Shown: positions 1-7,002 of the stretch, piece after piece
Position numbering within the stretch: position 1 is the first letter of the stretch
Layout of the letters: every line of letters begins with the position of its first letter
The notes under the pieces: model-generated
Told to the model about the DNA's origin: nothing
Seen by the model: the letters and a program-made list of their open reading frames with translations, nothing else
The model's database searches: none
Translations under genes and position numbers: made by a program
NCBI GenBank assembly: GCA_023253615.1
Contig: JALRFZ010000081.1
Coordinates: forward strand, 1-12,744
DNA length: 12,744 nt
Direction of reading: 5' to 3'
Source of the DNA: Verrucomicrobiales bacterium
Lineage (GTDB): Bacteria > Verrucomicrobiota > Verrucomicrobiia > Verrucomicrobiales > DEV007

Positions 1-642
1 GTTGGAGAGGGCGCAGGCGAAGGTCTCGCCTTCGAGCTGGCCGCTCACGGTGAGGTAGGTGGGTTTGCCGAAAAATTCGTCGGCTCCCGAGCGCATCATT
101 TCGCCCTCCATCGTCACGACGCGGAACATCTCGCCCGCGCCCTCGCAGTCCGAGGCGGTGATGATGGGCGTGTGCACGTAGACGAATCCCCGCTCCTGGA
201 AAAACTGGTGGATCGCATAAGCCATGCGGCTGCGGATGCGGAAGACGGCGCCGAAGAGATTCGACCGCGGCCGGAGGTGGGCGATCGAGCGCATGAACTC
301 CATCGTGTGCCCTTTTTTCTGTAACGGATAGTCCTCGGGCGCGGCTCCGACGAGGACGACTCGCGAGGCCTGCAGCTCCCACCGCTGCCCCTTCCCCTGC
401 GAGGCGACGATCAGCCCCTCGACCTCGATCGAGGCCCCGGTGCGCGCGGGCACGACGGCCTCTTCGTATCCCGGCAAAGTCGCGTCGGCGACGATCTGGA
501 GATTGCCGAGACAGCTCCCGTCGTTCAGCTCGAGAAAGGAGAAAGCCTTCGAGTCGCGTTTCGTCCGCACCCACCCTTTCACGGTGACGTGGCCGGGAGA
601 GGATTCGCTGCGCAGGATTTCGACGACTCGGGTGCGGGACAT
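1..642 (-). CDS. asnS: Asparaginyl-tRNA synthetase, N-terminal 214 residues (3' end outside window)
   Basis: Class II aminoacyl-tRNA synthetase that charges tRNA-Asn with asparagine in the cytoplasm. The first ~100 residues form the OB-fold anticodon-binding domain, with [20 protein letters not shown] and [12 protein letters not shown] near residues 21-50. The catalytic domain then begins with [36 protein letters not shown] and, at the cut edge, [17 protein letters not shown]. The [13 protein letters not shown] and SGQL(E/N)GE blocks are those of bacterial AsnRS rather than AspRS. About half of the usual ~450-465 residues is present. The start ATG at 642 gives [10 protein letters not shown], which matches the normal N-terminus. 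No Shine-Dalgarno sequence precedes it; a promoter-like sequence lies directly against the ATG (648-676). The kinase gene ends 125 nt upstream on the same strand, but asnS appears to have its own promoter. Confidence 0.96.
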   Translation of the reverse strand, partial: MSRTRVVEILRSESSPGHVTVKGWVRTKRDSKAFSFLELNDGSCLGNLQIVADATLPGYEEAVVPARTGASIEVEGLIVASQGKGQRWELQASRVVLVGAAPEDYPLQKKGHTMEFMRSIAHLRPRSNLFGAVFRIRSRMAYAIHQFFQERGFVYVHTPIITASDCEGAGEMFRVVTMEGEMMRSGADEFFGKPTYLTVSGQLEGETFACALSN

Positions 643-647
643 GCGGG

Positions 648-676
648 AGTATCGAAAGGGCCGGGCGGGATTTCAA
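648..676 (-). promoter_or_regulatory. Sigma70-type promoter of asnS, probably giving a leaderless mRNA
   Basis: Reading the minus strand, TTGAAA (671-676) and GATACT (648-653) are separated by exactly 17 nt: 5/6 and 4/6 matches to the -35 and -10 consensus. The -10 box ends 5 nt before the asnS ATG at 642, so transcription starting about 7 nt past the -10 would begin at or within a base or two of the start codon. This agrees with the absence of a ribosome-binding site. The match is read by eye, and the start site is inferred. Confidence 0.55.
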
Positions 677-767
677 GGGGATTCCCAACGCTCGGCTCGC
701 CGGTGGATTCCGGTCCGGACTCGCAGGAGAATGATGTGCTCGAGAGCTTGCACCTCTCTCTTATTCC

Positions 768-3677
768 TCATTCAATTACTCCAACGTCGTCGAGGACGTA
801 GCGGAATCCGTAGAATCCCTCCTTCGCCGCCGCCGGCACGGGATTCCGATAGCCCGTTGCCAGCACCTCGCGATCGGACGAGTTCCACCCTCCGCCTCTC
901 ACCACGTGGAGCCCGTCGCTCCCGTCGGTATAAGGATCCGACACCCACTCCCAGACATTGCCGGAAAGATCGTGCAGTCCGTTCGCGTCCGCACCGAAAC
1001 TACCGACCGGCGCGGTCGTCTCGAATCCATCGGTGTATCCGGGGATGATGTTGCCTCCGAAAAATCCGGTGGCCGAGACATCGGCGAAATTCCCCGCTCC
1101 GGGTGGCGGCGGCCATTGCGGACCCCAGGGGAAGCGATCCCCACCCCCGGAGTTGCGCTCCGCGGGACTCGAGCCGCCTTCTCCAACGAGCCCGGCAAAG
1201 CCGCTCCATTCCAGATCGGTAGGCAGACGGTAGCGCTGCCACGGCCGGATGAGATTCGCCTTTCGCTCCCGCACCGTGAGCCATTCACAAAACGCCACCG
1301 CCTCCTCGTAGGCCACGCCCGCCGCCGGATAATTCAATCCCGTGGCCACGGAGGCCGGATCGAGGACGACACCCCGCTCGGCGTGGTATTCGAGAAAAGC
1401 GCGCAGCGGCGTCTCCGTCTTGGCCACCAGAAGACCTCCGACCGGCATCAGCTCCATCCCCTGGCTGTTCGTCCAACGCGATCCGAACACGACCGAACCA
1501 TCGGCGACGAGGTTCACGACGAGATCCTGGGCCTCCGTCGAGGTCAACTCCCCCATGGCCACGCCGACTTCGTGACCCTCCCGGTAAAGTTCCAATTCGA
1601 AGGCACCGAGCCGCTGCGATTCAAGCACGACGGGAGTTTCCCCCAGATACTCCCCTCCCCGGTAGATTTTCGCCCCCTCGGGCACGGAATTCAGGACGAG
1701 AGTGCCGAATTCGTGCTCCAGCGTCACCACGAAAGAGTTTCTCCTTCCCGACGTGTCGCTGCGATAGGGCCGGTAGTAATGTTTTTTGCCGAGATACCCG
1801 GTGCGCCGGTCCTGGCCTGTCAGCCAATCGCAGAATTGCCAGAGAGCGCGGTCCTCCGAGACCTGTGCGATACCGTTCACGCCGGCCCGCGGGATTTCCA
1901 GACCGGCCTCCTCCAGGAAACGGTCAAACAACGCCACGGTGATCTCGCCGACCGACTGGTGCCTGTCGATCGGCACCGGCTGGAACTCCATGCCCACGGA
2001 ATTGATCCAGGGATTCCCCGCGACCGGTCCGAGATCAGGCAGGAGGACGGCACTCACCACCTGCACCCCTTCCTTCACCTCGCCTTTGTATACGTAGTCG
2101 TGATACCCCTCGCGTTTAAGGACGAGTTCGACCGGCCCCACGGGAAAATCGAGCACACGGGTCTCGGTGACACCGATTTCGCGGCCATCGTGAAAAACCC
2201 TGGCGGTAGGAGGCTGGCTCGAGATCTTCAATTGGCCCTCGACAATCTTCGCGGTGAGAGGCTTTTCTTTGGCGTCACCAGCCACGTCCCCCTCCACTTC
2301 GGTGGCCACCAACATGCCGGCTTTCTCCTTTGTCTCCGGCTCTTCCTTTTTTGGTTCCGTTGCCGGTTCCTTGGTTTCCGCTCCGCCGGTTCGAACTTCC
2401 TTCTCTTTTCCAACCGCTTGCTCCGGATTCCCTTCTCCCGCCTCCGGCTCCTTCTTGTCCTTCTCCTTTTCCTTCCCGGATGGCCGGGTCTCGGAAGCGG
2501 GTTTCTCCTCTGGAGTTTCAACGGGTTTCTTCTCTTCCCGGGTGCCTGCCTCCCCGGAGTTTCCGGTGGACGCCCCGCCATTGCCAGGATCACGCCCCTC
2601 TCCCGTACCCGGTCCACCCCGGTCCGGCCCCTCCGTCTCGATCGGAGCCACTTCGATCGGGGTACGCAGTCCTGCGCCGTTCACGCCTTTGGTGCCGGCG
2701 TCCGAAAGGAGCGGGCCGTGCTGTGCGACAAAGGATTGATTGTCGCGCCACAGCCAGTAGCCGGCCCCCCCGATGATGGCGAGCAGACCGAGCACGGCGA
2801 TGGTCCCGAAAAAGACCGAAACCAGGCTGCGGCGCGGCTCGGGTGCCTTCCACGGCGCGGCGCAGACCGTCTCCAGGGCAAGGACGAAAACCGCCGCCGA
2901 TTCATACCGCTTCCGTGGATCAGGCGAACCAGCCCGGCAGATCACGGCGTTCAGCGCACGCCACTCATCCCGGTTCACGCTCGGCGGGATTTCGAGATTG
3001 GTCGGCAGTTCGGGGAAATCGAGCCGGTCTTTGCCCGTGTGCATCTCGTAGAGCACCATCGCGAGGGAATAGAGATCAGCCGAACTCGTCCCCGGCCCCT
3101 CCGGCGGCACATATCCCTCGGTACCCACGAAGGTGCGCTGCCCCGTGCTCGCGACGAGGCCCACGTCGGCGAGTTTCGGCTGCCCCTTCACGAAAATGAT
3201 GTTCGAGGGCTTCACATCGCGGTGCGTGAGCCCCGCCTGATGGAGGTGGCCCAACGCACCACCGATGGCGATGCCCAGATCGACACACTCACGCACGGTG
3301 CGGACCGAACGACGGCGGATGTCCGAGGAGAGGGTGCGCGGCCGATAACTTTCGAGACGTTCCTCGACCGTCGCGCCGCTCTCGTCGTCGGCGATCTCCA
3401 TCACATAATAATAGAAGCCCGCTTCGTCGTCGCGGCCCACGTGGAGGATGTCGACGAGCCCGGGATGCGCGTGCGAGACCTTCTCGTATCGCTGGATGCC
3501 CTCGAACTCACGCTCGAAGGTGCGCTGATATTCGAAATCCTCGCGGCGCACCACCTTGACCGCCCGATACATGCCGGTGATGCTGCGGGCCAGATAGACC
3601 TCACCGTAGGATCCCCCGCCGATACGGGTGAGGATCTCGAAATTCGGAATCGGGGGCGTGTCGGGTGTCCTGGCGAT
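768..3677 (-). CDS. Membrane Ser/Thr protein kinase fused to PEGA and FGE-sulfatase-like domains; start codon problematic
   Basis: About 969 residues if read from the ATC at 3677. Hanks-type kinase domain at residues 13-275: glycine loop IGGGSYGEV (19-27), AVKVV with Lys41, catalytic loop HRDVKPSN (152-159), and DVG (171-173) in place of DFG with the metal-binding Asp kept. A single membrane helix (about 285-310, VFFGTIAVLGLLAIIGGAGY) separates the cytoplasmic kinase from an exterior part: an E/K/P/G-rich linker (315-470), PEGA repeat 1 (482-547), a truncated FGE-like unit (554-647), PEGA repeat 2 (647-725, with a literal PEGA) and a full FGE-like domain (732-963: NSQGMELMPV, RLPTDLEW, GLHDLSGNVWEWVSD, VRGGGW, YGFRYV). 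The paired cysteines of catalytic FGE are absent, so this is probably a binding or sensing fold. The first in-frame ATG (3572) lies after the glycine loop; an in-frame TAG is at 3687-3689 with no ATG/GTG/TTG between. Alternatives are a base missing in the G run 3652-3656 with start ATG 3685, or an ATG-to-ATC change. Probably co-functional with the upstream coiled-coil gene. Confidence 0.88.
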   Translation of the reverse strand: MARTPDTPPIPNFEILTRIGGGSYGEVYLARSITGMYRAVKVVRREDFEYQRTFEREFEGIQRYEKVSHAHPGLVDILHVGRDDEAGFYYYVMEIADDESGATVEERLESYRPRTLSSDIRRRSVRTVRECVDLGIAIGGALGHLHQAGLTHRDVKPSNIIFVKGQPKLADVGLVASTGQRTFVGTEGYVPPEGPGTSSADLYSLAMVLYEMHTGKDRLDFPELPTNLEIPPSVNRDEWRALNAVICRAGSPDPRKRYESAAVFVLALETVCAAPWKAPEPRRSLVSVFFGTIAVLGLLAIIGGAGYWLWRDNQSFVAQHGPLLSDAGTKGVNGAGLRTPIEVAPIETEGPDRGGPGTGEGRDPGNGGASTGNSGEAGTREEKKPVETPEEKPASETRPSGKEKEKDKKEPEAGEGNPEQAVGKEKEVRTGGAETKEPATEPKKEEPETKEKAGMLVATEVEGDVAGDAKEKPLTAKIVEGQLKISSQPPTARVFHDGREIGVTETRVLDFPVGPVELVLKREGYHDYVYKGEVKEGVQVVSAVLLPDLGPVAGNPWINSVGMEFQPVPIDRHQSVGEITVALFDRFLEEAGLEIPRAGVNGIAQVSEDRALWQFCDWLTGQDRRTGYLGKKHYYRPYRSDTSGRRNSFVVTLEHEFGTLVLNSVPEGAKIYRGGEYLGETPVVLESQRLGAFELELYREGHEVGVAMGELTSTEAQDLVVNLVADGSVVFGSRWTNSQGMELMPVGGLLVAKTETPLRAFLEYHAERGVVLDPASVATGLNYPAAGVAYEEAVAFCEWLTVRERKANLIRPWQRYRLPTDLEWSGFAGLVGEGGSSPAERNSGGGDRFPWGPQWPPPPGAGNFADVSATGFFGGNIIPGYTDGFETTAPVGSFGADANGLHDLSGNVWEWVSDPYTDGSDGLHVVRGGGWNSSDREVLATGYRNPVPAAAKEGFYGFRYVLDDVGVIE

Positions 3678-3683
3678 AGTGCC

Positions 3684-3712
3684 ATTCTAAACGCGCGAGG
3701 GCACCATTTCCA
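3684..3712 (-). promoter_or_regulatory. Candidate promoter of the kinase gene
   Basis: On the minus strand TGGAAA (3707-3712, 4/6 to the -35 consensus), a 17-nt spacer, and TAGAAT (3684-3689, 5/6 to the -10 consensus). The -10 ends 6 nt before the ATC codon at 3677, the same geometry as the asnS and cytochrome promoters. If real, the ATG at 3685 would sit inside the -10 box and could not be the start of this transcript. It lies in the 61-nt gap after the upstream gene, so cotranscription with that gene is also possible. Confidence 0.4.
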
Positions 3713-3738
3713 CAGGGAAGAAATTCAGGCCGGAATCC

Positions 3739-5640
3739 TCAACGCTTCCCCCGGACCTCTCCCTCGATGAGCCGGTCGCGCGCACCCAACGCGGGCAGTT
3801 CCTCATGGATGACGATCTCGAAGACCGTATCGGCGGGGATCTCACGCCCCTCCCACCCCGCGGCTTGCAATTGCTCCACTTCCGGAGCGATCTCATGGGC
3901 TCGATGCCCGAATCCCCATCCCCCGTAGGTGAAACGGGTCTCGACTTCATTCGGACACGATTCCGAAAACAGACCAAGATGACGCGCTCCGTAAAAAAGT
4001 TCGTTGCTGCCGTTGAATCCGAAAGGATCCGCGTGCTGCCCCGTGCGGAGATTCGCCGAACGCAGCGGTGCGAAAACCCGCTCACCGGTGTCAAGACGAC
4101 GGATCGAAATCCAATGCGCCCAGAGCGGAAACTCGGAGATCGCCCGGGCCCGGCAACGGGCACCCCGATAGACCGTCTTGCCCCAAATCTCGACATCATT
4201 GGAACAAAAGAGCACCAGGGAACGATCCCCTTCGTCTTCATCTCCCATCGGTTCTTCCACCGCGATTCCGGGTTGCGCCGGAATCCATCCGGAATCAACA
4301 CCCGTCACTTCCGGGGCGTCCGCAGCAAGAGCCTCAGAAAGCGTGGCCTTGCTCCCGTTTCCGTTTCCGTTCCTTTCGCCCGCCGCCCCTCCCGGAACCG
4401 CCCCCCCACCCCCGGTGAGATCGTGAAATCCCTTGGAGGGACGCGGTTTCAGGAGGGCGAAGTCCGAAGGGGCGCGAAAGGCACGGTCCGGCTCACCGGA
4501 GGGAGGGAACCCGAAATCAAAACCAAGCGCACTGCCCTGATCCGAATCCGGCAAAGCTCCCGGGATACCTTCCGGAATCAGTAAAGCATCACCGCTTTCG
4601 CCGGGATCCCTCTCCTCGGAAGAGGGACGGTCAGGGCGAACGTCCGAATCCTTCACCGGAATCCCGGCCGCAACGTCCGCGCTTCTCTCCCCCTTGGCGA
4701 AAAGATCGAATGCCTTGATCACCGCGCCGACGCCCCCCGTGAGATCGATGGCAGGCACACCAGCGAGCGAAGCGGTGAGAGCCCCATCGACCAGCAGGAT
4801 CTCACGCACCGGAGCCAAACCGGGCTCGTTCACCGTGGCCAACAATTCCCGGATACGACGGTCGGTCTCCTCGCTCGAAGTCGCCCACCCTTGCGGCAAC
4901 GCGACAATGCGTCCCTTCAAGTCAACCAGGCGCTTCCTCAGCGCCGCCTTGTCCGAAAGATCAACCCCGCCCGAACGGATCGATTCCTCCCACCCGACAG
5001 CCTCCTCGGCGATGCCGCGCAGAGCATCCCGGGCCTCTTCAAGCCTCACCGCCTGTGCCTCGGCCATGCCCCGGCAGGCACCGATCGCTTCGCGCCCCCG
5101 CTCGAGCGGCGGGAGAAGCGTGTCGAGCCGATCCCTCACCGCGATCATTCTCGAAAGATCGGATCCCACTTTCTGCCGCGCTTCGCGGACACGTTCGGCG
5201 AGGAGGTAACTGGAAAGCGCGAGAGCCCGCTGGCTCGCATCCGGTAGTGCCGGGAAAGCTTCCGCGAAATCATCTAGGCGGGCCTGCTTTTCGACCTGTT
5301 GCCGCTCCACCAGCACCAGCTTTTCATGGCGCCAACGCAATTCGTCAAAACCCGGCGTGATTGGAGCCGGATCCTCCGCCATGGCGTCGGCAAGCGACCG
5401 ACGCTTCGCGAGCCAGCCCACGAGAATCCCAAACGCCCCGGCGATCAATACCGCGGCTGGCGCATGAACCGTCAGATATTCCAAGGCCTCGGGCCAGGTC
5501 ACCGCGAGCAAGCTCGCGGCCATGACTTCAGGCAACCCGTCAAGCGGGCAGTAATTCAAAGGGCAGGTCGGCATGAGGGGTGGCATCGATTGAACCGCGC
5601 CGCCAAGATCATAGGCAATCGACGCAGGGAGCCAAGCCAT
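3739..5640 (-). CDS. Unrecognised membrane-anchored coiled-coil protein paired with the kinase
   Basis: About 633 residues from ATG 5640; I do not recognise the family. One clear membrane segment lies near residues 60-78 (APAAVLIAGAFGILVGWLA), followed by KRR, which favours a cytoplasmic C-terminal part. Residues ~97-270 are charged and helical, rich in Glu/Arg/Leu, and probably coiled coil. Residues ~320-475 are low-complexity and disordered (Gly/Pro/Asp/Ser, NGNGNG). The last ~160 residues form a compact, Trp/Phe/Gly-rich domain (SLVLFCSNDVEIWGKTVYRG, FPLWAHWISIRRLDTGERVF, GARHLGLFSESCPNEVETRF, FEIVIHEELP) that looks like a folded beta-rich module and is the part most likely to be conserved. 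Its stop is 61 nt before the kinase coding region on the same strand, so it may be a partner or substrate of the kinase; that role is inference only. Alternative starts are TTG 5649 and ATG 5523 (MAASLLAV), which would drop 39 residues of unclear value. No Shine-Dalgarno sequence is seen at any of them. Confidence 0.8.
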   Translation of the reverse strand: MAWLPASIAYDLGGAVQSMPPLMPTCPLNYCPLDGLPEVMAASLLAVTWPEALEYLTVHAPAAVLIAGAFGILVGWLAKRRSLADAMAEDPAPITPGFDELRWRHEKLVLVERQQVEKQARLDDFAEAFPALPDASQRALALSSYLLAERVREARQKVGSDLSRMIAVRDRLDTLLPPLERGREAIGACRGMAEAQAVRLEEARDALRGIAEEAVGWEESIRSGGVDLSDKAALRKRLVDLKGRIVALPQGWATSSEETDRRIRELLATVNEPGLAPVREILLVDGALTASLAGVPAIDLTGGVGAVIKAFDLFAKGERSADVAAGIPVKDSDVRPDRPSSEERDPGESGDALLIPEGIPGALPDSDQGSALGFDFGFPPSGEPDRAFRAPSDFALLKPRPSKGFHDLTGGGGAVPGGAAGERNGNGNGSKATLSEALAADAPEVTGVDSGWIPAQPGIAVEEPMGDEDEGDRSLVLFCSNDVEIWGKTVYRGARCRARAISEFPLWAHWISIRRLDTGERVFAPLRSANLRTGQHADPFGFNGSNELFYGARHLGLFSESCPNEVETRFTYGGWGFGHRAHEIAPEVEQLQAAGWEGREIPADTVFEIVIHEELPALGARDRLIEGEVRGKR

Positions 5641-5679
5641 AATTTTCAATCATTGACGGAGAGTGCCACAAACCTCTCT

Positions 5680-5702
5680 CTTTCCCTGGCGTCAACGGAA
5701 AG
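5680..5702 (-). repeat. Small inverted repeats downstream of the transposase gene
   Basis: Just past the transposase stop, CTTTCC (5680-5685) and GGAAAG (5697-5702) can pair around an 11-nt loop. An overlapping, wider inverted repeat, TTGACG (5653-5658) with CGTCAA (5690-5695), encloses a third, GAGAG (5659-5663) with CTCTC (5674-5678). They could act as a weak terminator (there is no long T-run) or as a structure recognised by the transposase. Short stems like these also arise by chance. Confidence 0.3.
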
Positions 5703-5711
5703 CCCTCGCGC

Positions 5712-6761
5712 CTACCCTCCCATCACCTCCTTCTGCAAATCGCGCAGCACCCGCAGATCACCCCAGTCCGCGCCCCGCATCCGGCGTGCCCCGCTCTTGC
5801 GTTTCTCCCCGAAACGCTGCCGCAGGCGCTGCTCCCGCTCGAAGACCGCTTCCACGAACTCCGCCGAGCCCAGCACCGCCCCGTCGCAGAAATACCGCAC
5901 CCGGCGGCGCAAGGCCTCCGCCACCGATAGTCGCCCCCCTTTCGCCAACACCGCGTCCACCTCCGCCTCCGCCAGCCCGGCCCGACCCGTCTGCCCCAGC
6001 TCCGGATCTCCCGACACCTCCCGCCCTTCGTCATAGAGCAACATCCGGTAACGCGCCGCGGTGCGGTCCCAGTCCTCCGTGAAATCCCCGTCCTGCAGGC
6101 TCTCGCCCAGCATCCGGCAGAGGCCCGCGCGCGCCCGCGCCGCCTCGCGTCCGCCGCCCCCGGTCGCCTCGCCATAGCCGCTCCAGCGGTAGTCCTCCGG
6201 TCGCTGGACGATCCCCGCCCGCACCGGGTTGAGGTCGATGTAGGCGGCCACCGTCAGCAGCGGCTGCACCCCGCCCTCCACCAGCACGCTCTTGAAGCGG
6301 CCCTGCCAAAGCGTGCCCTCGCGATCGAGCCGTTTGTTCATGTAGAGGGTCACGCGCAGCTTCAGTTCCTTCAGGAAGAGCGAGAGATCGCCCCGGCGGC
6401 GTTCGTATCGGGCGAGGATTTCCCGGACCCAGGCCCCGTTGCCGGCGGCGTGGGCGCGGGCGAGCTCCTGTTTGACGCCATCGACGGTTTCGTTGTCGTA
6501 GAGCAGGGGGAGCAGGGCGAGGAGTTCCGTTTCGTCGAGCGGGGCGAGGGTCTCGCGGTCGGGGACCTCCAGGAGGAGGTGGAAGTGGTTGGACATGAGG
6601 CAATAAGTGACGACCCTGACGCCTGTGAAAGCCTCCTGGTTGCGGAGGATGCGGCGAAAGACCTCGTTTTCCCTGGCCCCGAAGACCCTGCGCCGGTCGA
6701 CGACGCGGGACATGACATGATAGTAGGATTTGCCGACGCCAAGCAGTCTTGCTTTTCTCAT
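5712..6761 (-). CDS. REP-associated-type tyrosine transposase (IS200-like Y1/HUH) with long C-terminal extension
   Basis: 349-residue single-strand DNA transposase of the Y1_Tnp family, whose RAYT members nick and join DNA at palindromic hairpins through a covalent tyrosine link. Visible features: N-terminal RLLGVGKSYYHVMSRVVDRR; the HUH metal site in YCLMSNHFHLLLEV (His59 and His61); LWQGRFKSVLVE (151-162); and AAYIDLNPVRAGIV, with Tyr174 as the likely nucleophile, matching the YIxxNPV(R/K)xG(L/I)V signature. Residues ~200-349 extend past the catalytic core (RYFCDGAVLGSAEFVEAVFE, KRKSGARRMRGADW); I recall similar tails on RAYT-like proteins of Planctomycetes and Verrucomicrobia. The frame is intact with all key residues, so it may be functional. 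No full insertion-sequence ends or target duplication are visible; small hairpins lie on both sides. No ribosome-binding site precedes ATG 6761. Confidence 0.92.
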   Translation of the reverse strand: MRKARLLGVGKSYYHVMSRVVDRRRVFGARENEVFRRILRNQEAFTGVRVVTYCLMSNHFHLLLEVPDRETLAPLDETELLALLPLLYDNETVDGVKQELARAHAAGNGAWVREILARYERRRGDLSLFLKELKLRVTLYMNKRLDREGTLWQGRFKSVLVEGGVQPLLTVAAYIDLNPVRAGIVQRPEDYRWSGYGEATGGGGREAARARAGLCRMLGESLQDGDFTEDWDRTAARYRMLLYDEGREVSGDPELGQTGRAGLAEAEVDAVLAKGGRLSVAEALRRRVRYFCDGAVLGSAEFVEAVFEREQRLRQRFGEKRKSGARRMRGADWGDLRVLRDLQKEVMGG

Positions 6762-6768
6762 TTGTTCA

Positions 6769-6818
6769 AGAAATCAGGAATGAAATTTCTGGGTTAAGCT
6801 GTCGATTTGTCCCTTAAC
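6769..6818. repeat. Two tandem small hairpins upstream of the transposase
   Basis: AGAAAT (6769-6774) pairs with ATTTCT (6785-6790) around 10 nt, and GTTAAG (6793-6798) pairs with CTTAAC (6813-6818) around 14 nt. They sit 8-57 nt before the transposase start and are AT-rich in an otherwise GC-rich region. Chromosomal RAYT genes are often flanked by the palindromes their protein recognises, so these are candidates, but the stems are only 6 bp and may be chance. Confidence 0.3.
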
Positions 6819-6835
6819 AATTCTTCGATGATACG
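6807..6835 (+). promoter_or_regulatory. Weak candidate promoter for prfC
   Basis: TTGTCC (6807-6812, 4/6), a 17-nt spacer and GATACG (6830-6835, 3/6). Transcription would start near 6842. This gives either a leader of about 160 nt before GTG 7003 or a nearly leaderless message for ATG 6844. It overlaps the second of the small hairpins upstream of the transposase. The rest of the 6762-7002 gap shows nothing else I can support. Confidence 0.25.
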
Positions 6836-7002
6836 GGAAGCGAATGGGGTTGTCCAGTGATTCCGGGATTCAGAATTTGTTTCGGGACGGGGCTTGTTTC
6901 GCCGGGACTTCCCTGGTGGAGGATGGATTTTCCAATGGCAAATTCCCGCTTTCACCCCAGTTTGTCGGATTCCAGCCCAGAACCTCTGAACCCGACCTTC
7001 CC

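Noticed and set aside
709..719. Small palindrome TCCGGTCCGGA between the kinase gene and asnS
   Set aside because: It has no adjacent T-run and no useful loop, so it is not a convincing terminator; short GC palindromes are common here.
768..2150. FGE-like C-terminus as the variable region of a diversity-generating retroelement
   Set aside because: FGE/C-type-lectin folds serve as such targets elsewhere, but no reverse transcriptase or template repeat is present in the window.
906..3770. A 954-codon open frame on the plus strand opposite the kinase gene
   Set aside because: Its translation is Arg/His/Pro-rich with no recognisable domain, while the minus strand carries clear kinase, PEGA and FGE motifs. 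Long antisense frames are expected in GC-rich coding DNA.
752..5682. The 11-mer ACCTCTCTCTT occurs at 752-762 and 5672-5682, downstream of two minus-strand genes
   Set aside because: Several shared 11-mers are expected by chance in a window of this size, and the sequence around the two copies is not similar.
5712..6818. A complete IS200/IS605 insertion sequence
   Set aside because: No defined element ends, no accessory TnpB gene and no convincing target site; the gene fits a chromosomal RAYT better.
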